A DNA stretch of 64,000 nucleotides from contig JAKOGI010000003.1 of assembly GCA_029747015.1 (NCBI GenBank), positions 2,567,001 to 2,631,000 on the forward strand, in the 5' to 3' direction. Of the stretch, positions 1 through 11,178 are shown piece by piece. The stretch's first letter is position 1, and every line of letters starts with the position of its first letter. Source of the stretch: Carnegiea gigantea. Lineage: Eukaryota > Streptophyta > Magnoliopsida > Caryophyllales > Cactaceae. The position numbers were made by a program, and so were the translations under genes. Under the pieces are notes generated by a model. It was not told the DNA's origin. It was given only the letters and a program-made list of their open reading frames with translations, and did no database searches.

Positions 1-1625
1 TGGGTAGAGGAATGAAGACTTGAGTGATCATCCTGCATAAGCTAGGAAGGAAGCATAAATGAAATTCAAAATTTTAGATGGAATTGACATTTTCTCTTTC
101 ATCAGCAATGAGTCATTCTATTATCTACCAAGTTTGCATGCCACGTGTTCATGCATCTCTCAATATCAATTAATGATCAACAAAAAGTTATTTTTGTCTG
201 GACTAGTCTATTTAGGATGTTATCTAACGGCAGAGATTTGGTAAACCAGAGTAAACGGTATTGTTTGTCCGTTACGTGTGATCTTGTCCTGACTATGTGT
301 ACTCGACTATGCATGGTTATGTCATTAATGATCAAGTATATTCTTGTATAGTTAGGTTGGATCGTTGCTAGAATTCTCTGTCAAAGTGGATACGAATCTA
401 TTTAAAACATTATAATATCTGTTATTTGCATCCTTGCCCAAACTACCATCTTAGGGTAATCACAGGGCATGAGACTACAGTAAAGTGTCAACAGATGCCC
501 TGGCGACTTAGTCAAGCTTGATTTGGCCCATGCTATTTTGTACTTATATCGTACAATATCTCTGTCTCTCCCCTCCTCCCTCCCTCACCCCTCTATCTCT
601 GTATGTGCGCGCGCGCGCGTGTGTGCATGTGTGTCTCTGTAGACGAGGACGCACGTGTGCTTTCCCCTTCTTTTGGCAAGATATTAACGATGCTAGGAGA
701 GGGGGGTCATGCATCCTTTGTTGGAAATTAGTTACAACAGAGCGAAAAGATTATATAAAACTCAACCACTTCAAACGGAGAAAAGCATCAACATTCACTA
801 TTCAAAAATGCAAACATTTTATGAATTTGTTTTGAATGAGCTAAGAGGCATCTTAGCACCATAGAAAACTCAGCTTTTCCAAGTTTCCAACTAAATGCTG
901 CATGACAATGGTGGAAGGAGCAACTCTCCTGGTCGTTGGCTTAACTTGCTTGCAAAAAAGTTTTGCCGAGCTAAAAGATCATGCATGACAGGGACACCTA
1001 CAATCTATGGAATGTGTAAGGAATTGAAAGCTGAATCCCTAGGAGTTTGGGCAAACTAACAATGAGGCAACAAGTGATTGTTAGCTTCCATATCTGCCTT
1101 GCACATGAAACATCAACTAACTGAGATTAACTTAGCTTCTACAAATTTCTACCAGTCCAAATTTTACCTTGTGCTTCTTATTGGAAAAAAAGAGAGAAGT
1201 AGACAGATACCCTTGTGGGAGGGCCGAGGCCGAGTTGTCCAACCAATCTTCTGAGGAAACTGATCATAAGGATTTGCAGGAGTTTAGGGAGGAAGATAGC
1301 TTAACTTTGAAAAATTGGGATGAATGGAAAATATCTCATGGGAATTCAAAGTCCGTCTAACCTTGTGAGAAGAGGAAACCCTTAAAGATACCTAGGTAAG
1401 CTTGTTAAAGGAACTAACAAGACAATCATCATCCAACAAGCAGTCACGCAAAAATAGGTGGCCAAATTTAAGATCCAAAATCAAGCGCACACTACATTAG
1501 AAATGGACGCAACACTGTTCACCACACAGAGCAAAAGCAGAAGAGAACTGTTTTTTTAGATATGGTTTTGTTTCCTTTTTGATTCTTATCTGGTGAGCTT
1601 GTGTATTTGAAGGGCATCATGAACT

Positions 1626-1659
<34 letters not shown>

Positions 1660-4316
1660 GGATTTTGTCAACAAGATGATTGGGCTGTTTCCGGTTGCCA
1701 ATGAACGATGTTCGGTGATTGGGAAGTTCAAAAGTAGTCTGATACTTCCAGTAAACAGAACCAAAGAAATATTACCATCAACCCACTTCTTCTTTGGACC
1801 TTTGAGGCTCCTATGTTTGCCTGGTTGGGGCTTTGATATGCAGTCTTTCTTTTATGAGCAGAGGTTAGGTCTGCATTAACTGATCATTTATGTGGAATAA
1901 GTTACGACACTTAAGTTATGTTTATGCATCATAATCATCAAAATGTAGCACCCGCACCGCCTTTCTTATTTGCTAATACATTGTCATTTTGATTTAGTTG
2001 TTTCAGGTTTTGTTTGAAGCCTAGTTGTGGTCCAAATTTCTTAAAGTTTTTCTCGGTCATATAAATACAAAGCTACTGTCAATAGAAGGAACAAGTTGTG
2101 TATGCTTGTGTATTTTGCTTCAATGTGAAAGGGGAAGAAGCAAAATGCATGCATCAATCTAGTTATTGTTGCTTGCTCCTTTAATCTGGTGGCATCTGGG
2201 TACAAATATCCTCCATCTATTGGTATCCCATCCTGCAAGAAATCAGGTAAATGATACTTCCTTTTTTGCATGACATTTATTTCATGAATTGTAAACTAAT
2301 ACTCCGTAGCTGGGATATAGATGCAAAGTGATTCTCTTCTGTTGTCATCACTATTTTGTATAACAGGTGTTATTTCAAATGCCAATCTTTGAAAATAGTT
2401 GTGAAGCATATGCAGAACACTGTTGTCTATCGGAGCCTAGGAGGTGGTTGCTGATGTGCATGTTTGATGGAATGTTGTTTGTTTGAATGTTTCCAATGCT
2501 AGAATTTTCTTTGCATGCTCTAATACTCTGGTTCAATTTTTCCTTTTTTGCTTCCCAATACATCCCATCTTCCTCTTTTTTTAAAATGTATATTTGATTA
2601 TATATGGCTGCATCGTTTCTCACCCCTTTCCAATAAAAAGGAAGAATCTTATGTCAAGATGTGTTATTTGGTAGTAGCCGCCGGTCTCATTAAAGTGACG
2701 TAGCAGTGAGTTAAAAGTTTTTGAGAAAACAATCGATGAAGTGCGTGCTTGATGCACCTTCAAGCCTGAGCAGAAAGGAATGTTTTGACTTTTGACTAAA
2801 CATTTAATGTTCTGTTGAATGCCATGGTGCATATTTAATGAATGGCGTATGCTGTTCAACATATGATATAAGTGATGTTTCGTAATCTAATCCTCATTTT
2901 TCTCTTGTACCTTATCCCATGTTTCCTTTCTTGTTCTTGTTGTTCCAAATTTTTTTGTGGTCTACTGGAAACAATGTATTTGCTTGGAGGGGAAGGGTAA
3001 AATTGTCTACATCTATTTCCCCTTGGACCTCTATTGGTGCAACAGTTGGTGGTGTTCCATATTTAATTGTCTTGTAATATGCTCCTATTTCCATCTTTTC
3101 TTTATTTGTGAGTGTGTAGATATGCATATACATCTTTTCCTGGCAAATTCTTTTGCTTTTCTCTACATATTTGCATATATTTATGTTCAATATTGTAACA
3201 TACAGAGGATTTATTTTGCGTAGAGCAGGTCCCGTATTCTTGTCTTCTCTAGGTGTTGTGTGCACGTGTGTGCTTTTCCCTCTATGTGCATGTTTGGGAT
3301 TGGGGTGTAAATGGCTGCACTGCCATGCATGCATCTTGATGCTTGTGTAATGAAAATTGCAACCATGAGAGATAAGCGTCATTGGTGGAAGTTGAGCTTT
3401 CACTAGTTTGTTATGATAAGCACTTAGCAGCTAGCCATTACGTAAGTGAGCTTCATATCTCCTATTTCTTGTGTGGTCTGAAGCATTCTCTATCCAGGTT
3501 ATTCTATAAGGGTTTTGGATCAGTAGCTGAATTCATCCATTTAGTGGCAAGGATGTATTGTGTTGCATGTTAGATTTTCGTCAATTCTATCTCTAGAACC
3601 ATTCTTATCAATGCAGACTAATCTGAGTAATTAATTTCTCTTCTATTAGCTCTCCGAAATTTCTGTCTTTTTTTTTTTTTTTGGGTGATACGACTGAAGC
3701 ATGGGCCATGATAAATTGTACGGAGCAATTTCCTATTTTTGTGACCTTTGTAATCTCATTAAATCAATGTAGGCTGACTGGTGTGAATATTTTGGACCAT
3801 TTTGTGTCTATTTAAAACAAAATTGCAAAAGAAGATAGCTTTCTTTAAAGAGTTCTAGTCTGTATTGGGTTTTGAACCTTAAGTTTTCTCCTTTGTTTTG
3901 TCCCATGATTTTCAGAATCTTCGTCATTGCTTAGAGTACTTAAACATATTGGGACCATATAGGATACTTTTTAGCAATTTTTTATACGTGGAAATGTGGT
4001 GTATAAGACTGCACTGATACTTCTTTTGTTTAACTTTTGGTTCACTTTTCCATGTGCATCATATGAGTTATTGCCGGTACATGGATTTATGCTCATTAAA
4101 TTTGTTTCTCAGTCTGGCATTTCTAATACATTTGCTGCATGTCTTCTTGATTCGCATATTATCATTACCATAATTGTTTTTATAGCAATGTAAAGATGTC
4201 TGCTCAATGAGAAAGATGATTCAGTGATCAGCTTACATATTCATTTTTCCTTTCCTGCATCATTTTATATTGCACCTGAAGCAACTTTATATTGACATTC
4301 GTGTAGAGCTGGCAGA
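1..4316. other. Unassigned upstream region
   Basis: No convincing coding exon or transposon end was found here. The stretch holds a GT/GC microsatellite around 605-635, a poly-T run at about 1628-1658, and a T-then-G run at about 3668-3685. Short open frames exist but none shows a recognisable domain. The right part may be the promoter and 5' leader introns of the J-domain gene at 6000. That is inference from position only. Confidence 0.4.
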
Positions 4317-4399
4317 ATTGTGATTCATTGTTCATCTCCAGCAGTTGCTTGGGGCTATGCAGTGGTTAGACAACCAAAAGACTTAACTGAAGCCATTTG
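4317..4399 (+). other. Candidate non-coding leader exon
   Basis: An 83-base block is bounded by a plausible acceptor (ATTCGTGTAG, ending at 4316) and a plausible donor (TTTG then GTATGT, from 4400). It is open in one frame but carries no domain I recognise. It lies upstream of and on the same strand as the J-domain gene, so it could be a 5' untranslated exon of that gene. An unrelated exon or chance splice signals are equally possible. Confidence 0.25.
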
Positions 4400-4800
4400 G
4401 TATGTTGACTAATTGGTTTGAATTAGAGGTTTTACTGAATTTAGCATCCTGCAACGTAATAAAATTTCTTTAGAACGCTTTAGTCTCATTAAGTAAAAAT
4501 GTCGTTTCTTAATGGGGTATACTCTTCATGGATATGGAGAGAGATGGGGCTGCTTACTGCATGATTATCTATTTATCTGTCGCTACATTTAATGTTGAAG
4601 AAAATGCAGGAAGATGCTTTGTCTTCCTGAATCCTGCTTTTGTTTTACTATCTAGAGGAAGAAGGGAAAAATCAAATCTGCAGGCACTGCATAATAACTA
4701 AAATTCTAGTATTTTATGTAGATTAATGTGATGAAATTGGATCTTTGACTCAAGGCTGCCTCTATGGTTTTACAACTCTTTGTGTGATCATTGTTCTGTC

Positions 4801-4890
4801 AATTATTCTCTTAGCTTCTCCCTCCCTCCCTCCCTCCCTCTCTCTCTCTCTCTCCCCCCCCCCCCCTCTTTCCCTCTTTTGGGGGGGGGG
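4801..4890. repeat. CT/C/G low-complexity tract
   Basis: A compound tract runs CCCT repeats, then CT repeats, then a C run, then a short pyrimidine stretch and a G run. It directly abuts the 3' side of the SINE that follows on the minus strand. Confidence 0.8.
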
Positions 4891-4892
4891 GT

Positions 4893-4995
4893 ATGGGCAA
4901 ATTTGCACATGCACGATCTAGGGAGAGTAGAACCTTGGTCTCTGTTGTAGAAATCAAGCATCCTACCACTAGGCTACTCCCGAAGGGGCCAACTG
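4893..4995 (-). mobile_element. tRNA-derived SINE, family 1, copy 1
   Basis: Read on the minus strand, the segment holds an RNA polymerase III A box TAGCCTAGTGG (4966-4976), which fits the consensus TRGYNNARNGG. It also holds a B-box-like GGTTCTACTCT (4924-4934), about 31 bases away, which is tRNA-like spacing. A second diverged copy lies at 32457-32556 in the same orientation, and the two align across the boxes and into the body. The B box has decayed from the consensus GGTTCRANTCC. Target-site duplications were not resolved. A decayed tRNA pseudogene is the alternative, but the shared non-tRNA body favours a SINE. Confidence 0.6.
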
Positions 4996-5999
4996 TCTTC
5001 TTATCTTATAGCAAGCACTTTTCTTCTAACCACTTTTGAGGGCTTCTAGTGACAACATCATGCTGATTTCTTTATACCCTGGATGCCTAACATGTTTCGT
5101 TCATGATAAAGCACTTCTGTGTATTGAATAGTTGTTTATGATGTGCAAAATATCTATCTACTTTAGGTTCTCATTCCATAGGATGTGCTGTTTTTGTCTT
5201 TCGTTAGGTTTGACCCTTTTTTTTTGAGTTTTTTTTTTTTGGGGGGGGGGGGGTTTGTTGTTTTACACCGCCTGCATGTCTCCCTTGCCCTTCCCTTTTC
5301 TTTGTAGCAAAGGGTCTTTGTATAGCCACCTGGGCCTCCTTTTTTTTAAAATTTTGATACTTCTTTTTTTAAAAACTGGGACTAAGGAAATCTGTGAGTG
5401 CTGGACAGGGTTCAGATCAAGGAATAGGGTAAGGGATCCGGCTTGGCCCAGCATGTTAAGCATCCCACATTTCCCCTCTAGGGAGTAAATGTGTATTCCA
5501 AGACTTGAACTGGGAACGCGTAGTTGGAAAATGGGCTACATGCAATCAAACCAAGGGCATCACTTATGCATGCAAACATTCTTCAAGCTCCTTTTTCCGC
5601 CCGATGTTTTTGGTTCCTGCTGCCTCCCCCCCCCCCGGAGGGGGGGGGTGCTACTTATGGAAAACTTGTTGTACCATCAAGTGTTGCATAATTTCGTATC
5701 TTTGATAATTTATTTGTTACTCTTCTTTTGTGACCCTTGAATTGTGCTTTTAATGGTGTGTTTTAGTAGTATTTTATCCGTCTGGCGAATTTTTTACTTT
5801 TTCTTTTGACACTATTTATCATATTCCATAATTAGGTGTTGATTGATGGTGACTAAAAGTAAAGCCTGCCATCTGACCAGTATACTTAGTGTGACTGATT
5901 CTGGGGATTCCTAAATTCTGTCAGTGGGGCCCCAGTTGATTCAAGTGCCAATTAGTGGAACTGATTGACAAAAAAAAGGGAGAGGCAAGGTGGGAAAAG
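4996..5999 (+). other. Proximal upstream and leader region of J-domain gene
   Basis: The stretch contains a T run followed by a G run at about 5226-5253 and a C run followed by a G run near 5627-5648. Possible 3' splice sites lie near 5948 (GATTCAAG) and 5953 (CCAATTAG), just ahead of the coding start. A 5'-untranslated intron ending there is likely but unproven. Confidence 0.35.
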
Positions 6000-8351
6000 A
6001 TGGAGTGCAATAAAGATGAAGCTATGAGAGCCAAGGATATTGCTGAGAGAAAGTTTGCAGAAAGAGACTTTGCTGGTGCAAAGAAATTTGCATTGAAAGC
6101 TCAGACACTATATCCTGGGCTTGAGAATATTTCACAGATGTTAAGTACCATTGAGGTTTATCTATCGGCAGAGAATAGAATAAATGGCGAGATGGACATG
6201 TATGGCATACTTGGTGTTAATCCAGTGGCTGATGACGATACCATAAAGAAGCACTATAAAAAACTTGTACTTATGCTTCATCCTGATAAGAATAAGTCCA
6301 TAGGTGCTGATGGTGCTTTTCAGCTTGTACAAGAAGCTTATAATTTCTTATCTGATAAAGTTAAGAGATCTGCTTACAATAGCCGGCTTCATGTCAGAAT
6401 GGCTCAACAGAAGGTTCCGCCTCAGTCTGGTGTCTCAATGGGACCTACAGGCAGCAGACAGTTTGAACAGAAATTTCCCACTCAGGGTGGGGTTTCATTT
6501 GTGCCACCAAGAACTGGGAAAAAGGTTGATCAAAAGGTTCCCCAGGGAGGAGTTGCTGGAGCCAGCAAACCAGGTGGACAATCATATAAGAGCCAGGGCA
6601 GCAGTGCCTCCCAACAAAAGGTCCCTACCCAAAGTGGTGTGAGTTCAACTGTCCCACCTGGGGTTAATGGTTACCATAAACATCCTAGTTCTTCCTCTTC
6701 TCGTGGAAAGCTGCAGAAGTGCAGCACCCAGAAAGCCGCTACTGCAGCTCAAGCATTCTTTAAGAAAGGAGATACATTCTGGACGGTGTGTACTAGATGC
6801 AAGATGCAATACGAGTATATGCGGGTTTATCTCAACCAGATTCTTAAATGCCCCCACTGTCAGGAGGGCTTTATGGCTGTTGAAATACCTCCACCTTCAA
6901 ATCTCTCCCCAATTCGCCCTCAACAACAGCAGGTAAAGTCATCTTGGAGCTCAGGGCCCCACGTCTCTGGATTTAATAATTCGGTAGGTGGTGCAAGTGC
7001 TCGTTGGAGTCCTATGTCTGGAACAACAGCTTATAGTAGCACACCTTCTTCAGCATTTGTTTCTGGTTCTACCACAAGCCCGAGCCAGATGATGAATGAT
7101 AGGGGAAAGAGAGAGCGTGAGGAGGCACAGGCAACCACCAGATGGGAGAGGAAGAATGATTCTGGCTTTGTTGATGAATCCTCGAAAAAGAGAAGGGAAG
7201 ACAAGGGCTCTACTCTAAGTGAAACAGGGGTTGGAAACAGGGAAACTGGCATTGGAACTGCGTATGGGCTGATGAAAGAGAATTCAGAAGCTGGAAGAGT
7301 ACATTTTTCCCAGGGAATCAGTTCGAAGTTTTACCTTCACCGAGAATTGTCACAGGTAGAACTTCGAAAGATGCTGACAGATAAGGCTCTTATGGTGATA
7401 CGGAATAAACTGAGCCAGTGGAGTGAGGTCGGGGTTGCTGTCAAGGAGAAAGCGAAGGTTAAAGGAAAAGATAGGCAGAAGCAGAAACTTACAAAGAACA
7501 CTGCCATGCAAGAGTTAGAAGGAAATACTCAGAAAGGATCTAATTCCAACAAGTCATCCTTGGCCACCCCTGATGCTGATATGGAGCAAGAGGCTGTCCA
7601 CATGACTATAATGAGTGTCCCAGATCCTGATTTTCATGTTTTTGATTTGGACAGGTCAGAAAGTTGCTTTGGAGAAAACCAAGTGTGGGCTGCATATGAT
7701 GATGACGATGGAATGCCCCGCTTCTATGGCATGATACATGAGGTCATCTCACTGGACCCATTTGAGGTAAAGATGAGTTGGCTGAATTCGAAAAGCAACA
7801 GCGAATTTAGTCCGGTGGATTGGATAGGTCGTGGTTTCATTAAAACTTGTGGAGAGTTCCGGGTTGGCAAGCATGTAACAAACAATTCCCTGAATTCCTT
7901 CTCTCACAAGGTTAAGTGGGTGAAAGGTCCCCGTGGAGTTATCCAGGTATACCCTAAGAAAGGGGAGATTTGGGCCTTATACAGAAACTGGTCTCCTGAT
8001 TGGAACGAGGATACCCCAGATAAAATCAAACATGCCTATGACATGGTAGAAGTGCTCGATGACTACACCGAAGAGAAAGGTGTCTCTGTTGCCACTCTTT
8101 GCAAGGCAGCTGGTTTCAAAACAGTCTTCTATAAGCAACCGGAGCCAAAGGAGGTGAAGCATATTCTAAAGGAGGAAATGTTCAGGTTCTCCCACCAGGT
8201 GCCCAGCCATATACTCACGGGCGAAGAAAAGCCCAATGCACCGAAGGGTTACGTGGAACTAGACCCAGCTGCAACTCCACCGGATCTTCTGCAGGTGATT
8301 GCGTCAGCTAGCAAGGAGAAGGCTACAGAGGGCTCAAATGTCGATCATTGA
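6000..8351 (+). CDS. J-domain protein with zinc ribbon and DUF3444 domain
   Basis: This is an intronless gene of 783 codons from the ATG at 6000. An in-frame ATG at 5955 would add 15 residues, but the later start gives the MECNKDEA opening typical of the plant family. A helical N-terminal region (about 1-60) precedes a J domain (about 66-131) with the HPD triad at 94-96, which stimulates Hsp70 ATPase. A Gly/Ser/Gln-rich linker follows. Next comes a four-cysteine zinc ribbon, C264-x2-C267 and C284-x2-C287. A basic, likely nuclear-targeting stretch lies around 360-400. The C-terminal third (about 535-745) matches the DUF3444 module, with WAAYDDDDGMPR and WALYRNW motifs. Members are probable Hsp70 co-chaperones of plants with no firmly assigned client. 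No frameshifts or premature stops were seen. Confidence 0.93.
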   Translation: MECNKDEAMRAKDIAERKFAERDFAGAKKFALKAQTLYPGLENISQMLSTIEVYLSAENRINGEMDMYGILGVNPVADDDTIKKHYKKLVLMLHPDKNKSIGADGAFQLVQEAYNFLSDKVKRSAYNSRLHVRMAQQKVPPQSGVSMGPTGSRQFEQKFPTQGGVSFVPPRTGKKVDQKVPQGGVAGASKPGGQSYKSQGSSASQQKVPTQSGVSSTVPPGVNGYHKHPSSSSSRGKLQKCSTQKAATAAQAFFKKGDTFWTVCTRCKMQYEYMRVYLNQILKCPHCQEGFMAVEIPPPSNLSPIRPQQQQVKSSWSSGPHVSGFNNSVGGASARWSPMSGTTAYSSTPSSAFVSGSTTSPSQMMNDRGKREREEAQATTRWERKNDSGFVDESSKKRREDKGSTLSETGVGNRETGIGTAYGLMKENSEAGRVHFSQGISSKFYLHRELSQVELRKMLTDKALMVIRNKLSQWSEVGVAVKEKAKVKGKDRQKQKLTKNTAMQELEGNTQKGSNSNKSSLATPDADMEQEAVHMTIMSVPDPDFHVFDLDRSESCFGENQVWAAYDDDDGMPRFYGMIHEVISLDPFEVKMSWLNSKSNSEFSPVDWIGRGFIKTCGEFRVGKHVTNNSLNSFSHKVKWVKGPRGVIQVYPKKGEIWALYRNWSPDWNEDTPDKIKHAYDMVEVLDDYTEEKGVSVATLCKAAGFKTVFYKQPEPKEVKHILKEEMFRFSHQVPSHILTGEEKPNAPKGYVELDPAATPPDLLQVIASASKEKATEGSNVDH

Positions 8352-8830
8352 GTCGCTAGACCCTGAACGGAAAGTGGAACAAACAATCTAGTATCTACAG
8401 AATCATATTTTGGCGTGAAATCCTGGTAAGTATTTACATTGAAACAGGCCTAACTCTGTTGGCCATTTTGGTTAATCCTTTTAGTTGAGGAATAGAAGGT
8501 ATAGGGTACACAGGAGAACTTTTTTGGTCGCGCTCCTTGATGAGCAAATCCTTTCAAGTTCGATGAAAATTTTAGATAGAATGGTGCAATTTTAGTAGCA
8601 GGTTTAGTGGTTAATGTAGATGGGAGCTTTTGCTAAAAGGGTTGATGATGGAGGATTTTTTCCCTCCTGAGTTGCTCATATTTTGGTATGTAATTGTACA
8701 TTATTTTGTTGTAAAACCTCAGAGGAAGCCGCTTTGGCCGTCCCCAAATTTCTAGCCATTTTATGCTGTTTAGCAAGCCTATATTTTCACTTGTCTAGTT
8801 CTTGTGACATTTGCTGATTACTGTAGCTTG
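8352..8830 (+). other. 3' untranslated region of J-domain gene
   Basis: T-rich sequence follows the stop codon, with several TTTTGT/TTGTAA-type plant polyadenylation-like elements around 8690-8830. The exact cleavage site cannot be placed. Confidence 0.5.
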
Positions 8831-8883
8831 TTTGACTAGTTCATTGCATTAAGATCCACCAAAAAAATGCTTAGCAAAATTAA

Positions 8884-8912
8884 TTTTTTTTTTTTGGGGG
8901 GGGGGGGGGGGG
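8884..8912. repeat. T-run/G-run junction
   Basis: A run of about 11 T is followed directly by a run of about 18 G. It is one of many T-then-G (or C-then-A) homopolymer junctions in this window. Confidence 0.9.
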
Positions 8913-9058
8913 TCATATTCTGCCAGGACAAAAGTGTATATAATATGGTTATTTGACGGCAATGATTTATAGTTATATACCGACTTTTTGCATAAATGTG
9001 ACTTTTTGGACAAGAAGATTGCAAACCTCTTTTTGAAAGTTTGTTAATACGCTTTTTA

Positions 9059-9435
9059 GGCTCTATTTTTTTCGTTGGTCAATCCAAATTTATCAACTTT
9101 AATCCACTTCAACTCAAATCAACCCACTTCAACCTATTTCATGAACTTCAATTAAAAAAAAAAAAAATCAATTTGAACCCATTTCAACTAACTTTAACTC
9201 ACTTCAACCAACTTCAACATATGTACTTCCCACTATTTTAACCAACATCTACCCATCATACCCAAAAGAAAAATTCAACCCATTTCAACCAACTTTAACC
9301 AACTTCAATCCACTTCAACCAACTACAACTCACTTCAACAAAAAATGTCCACTCCAACCTACTTCAAACCACTTCTACCAATCTTAACCAACTTCACCCA
9401 TTTATCAATCCATATTTTCCAACAAAAAGAACAGA
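9059..9435. mobile_element. Candidate Harbinger-like MITE with TTA duplication
   Basis: The left end GGCTCTATTTTTTTCGTTGG and the right end, read in reverse as TCTGTTCTTTTTGTTGG, form an imperfect inverted repeat. TTA flanks both sides (9056-9058 and 9436-9438), the usual target of PIF/Harbinger elements. The interior is almost wholly built of a degenerate 10-11-base unit resembling CACTTCAACC, all in one orientation. No coding capacity. The ends are imperfect, so the call is moderate. Confidence 0.45.
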
Positions 9436-9438
9436 TTA

Positions 9439-11060
9439 CTAATGTAGTTCTCTAGTTTTGAAAAAGTTGATGTGCGTACCTTTCAGCCAAATGCATTATG
9501 TGGAGCCTTAGCAAATACATTATGTAAAAGTCTTGAGTATGATGATGATTGACATAGTGTCTAAGTAGTGGTTGTTTGACAAGTTGTAGCTCATGTGATA
9601 GTGTTCTCTTTTACTATGAATTTTGTGAGATGATTTATTTAAAAATAACTACTTAATGAAGTTACTTAAAGCTAATTAATTGCATTGAGGACCGCCAAAG
9701 AAATGCATGGTAAAATCTATCAAATACATTATCTAGAGTCTTGTTTAAATAGATAATTTGCCCCAAAAAAAAGTGCATTTCATATGATTGTCTAATGGCA
9801 ACAATGTATTCTAGCCTTCTGGACAAGCATCACTTTGAGACTTTCAAATTACGTACTCTTTTCAAAGTTTATTTACCAAGCTTTTTGCCAATGAATTTTT
9901 TAGTTTTAGAAAAGTTGATGCGTGACCATTGACGTAATATATATTAGAGATTGTTTGATAAGTTGTTACTTACATAATATTATTGTCTTATCATAGATTT
10001 TCGTGAGACCATTTCATTTAAAGGCGGCTTTTTAAAAAAAAAAAAAAAAGTTTTGCTTTCGACAACCTCCAAAATCATTGCATATACAACTGGGCCGGGT
10101 AAAATGGGGTGGGCCTGGGCAAAGAGGATAATCAAGGCCCGGACTTCAAGCAAACCTGTCAGTTTTGGTGGGTCCTTCAATTTTGTTTGGTCCTTGAACG
10201 GAGTCAAAAAGGAGACTCTCTTCTTTCTAGAACGTTTGACCTAGGATTAGTCCATGTTTCACAGAACACTTGTGACGGGTTTACTCCAAGTTCCAGCCAA
10301 GAGACAAATGTACTATCACTCAAATAAATTAATAAGATTGATTGTACTTGCACATGATCCAATTTGTTAATATATATACCAAATCTCATGAAAAAAATTA
10401 TTTTAAATTTATAGTGTTGTCATTATAAAAATAGCAAAATTTATTATCAAACCATTCAAATGCCTTTGTCCAAAAATCAATTTTCCAAATGTTGACTTGG
10501 AGGTGATCATAACAAATATAGAAAATTACATAAAACAAATCTATATATATTTTAGTCCGATTGTTTATAAGGATAATTTCAAAATGACATGTCTAAACAA
10601 CAGAAAATAACGTTCAATTAATCTGACGTATATAGATTATAACTTTCATCAATAACTCAATCATTCTAATTATAAGTAGCTTTAATTGATGAAATACTAG
10701 GTCCTTTTAGGTGGCTTATAATTATTAAAGAGGTACACGAATTGAATTTGCAATATATTCATCACCCTTTGACGATATCTTAGATTCCTCATCTCCATGA
10801 GTCATGATAAACTAATTATCGTATAAAAAAAAACTCCCTCAATCATTAAGCAAACCTAAAGGCATACGTACCAGGGGCAATTTGGTAACTTATGCCTAAA
10901 TATAAAAGGAAGTCAGTTTTTATTTCTTATTTTGATTTCTTGGGCGGATCCACTACTATATTTGCATTTTGCTAGGGTTTGAAAATTCAAATTTCCCTAC
11001 AACTTGCCCATTAAGAAAAATAAATAAAACCCAAAATCCTAAAACCCTCCCTCCCCCATG
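9439..11060. other. AT-rich intergenic sequence
   Basis: Nothing with a recognisable product was found. A poly-A run lies at about 10033-10050. The right end becomes pyrimidine-rich toward the candidate promoter. Confidence 0.5.
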
Positions 11061-11178
11061 TATAAATACATGTTTGTTATCCTCAACTCTGTCTCCCTCC
11101 GCTTTCTTCCCTACGACGGCGATCACATATTCTCTCCTCTATTTTCAACGACAGTCCACGCAATTCCCCAAAATATTG
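11061..11178 (+). promoter_or_regulatory. Candidate TATA promoter and short leader exon
   Basis: A TATAAATA box at 11061-11068 is followed about 30 bases later by a CT-rich leader. A plausible donor follows, with ATATTG ending at 11178 and then GTAAATTC. A pyrimidine-rich leader and early intron are typical of plant 5' ends. No ORF follows directly. It could be the distal promoter of the trehalose-phosphatase gene 8.4 kb downstream, or a non-coding transcript. Confidence 0.35.

Noticed and set aside
1169..1360. 63-codon frame with a charged, plausible-looking sequence
   Set aside because: No recognisable domain, no supporting splice structure and no neighbour context. It may be a gene relic but cannot be supported.
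4893..4995. Functional tRNA gene on the minus strand
   Set aside because: The A and B boxes are present, but an acceptor stem and a proper anticodon arm cannot be folded from the sequence. A related copy elsewhere shares non-tRNA body sequence.
6304..7252. Several 60-110-codon frames inside the J-domain gene
   Set aside because: They are alternate-frame shadows of the long ORF, with no conserved motif.
9059..9435. CRISPR-like array or satellite of 10-11-base units
   Set aside because: Units are degenerate, without spacers and bounded by an imperfect inverted repeat and TTA, which suits a MITE. The genome is plant nuclear DNA.
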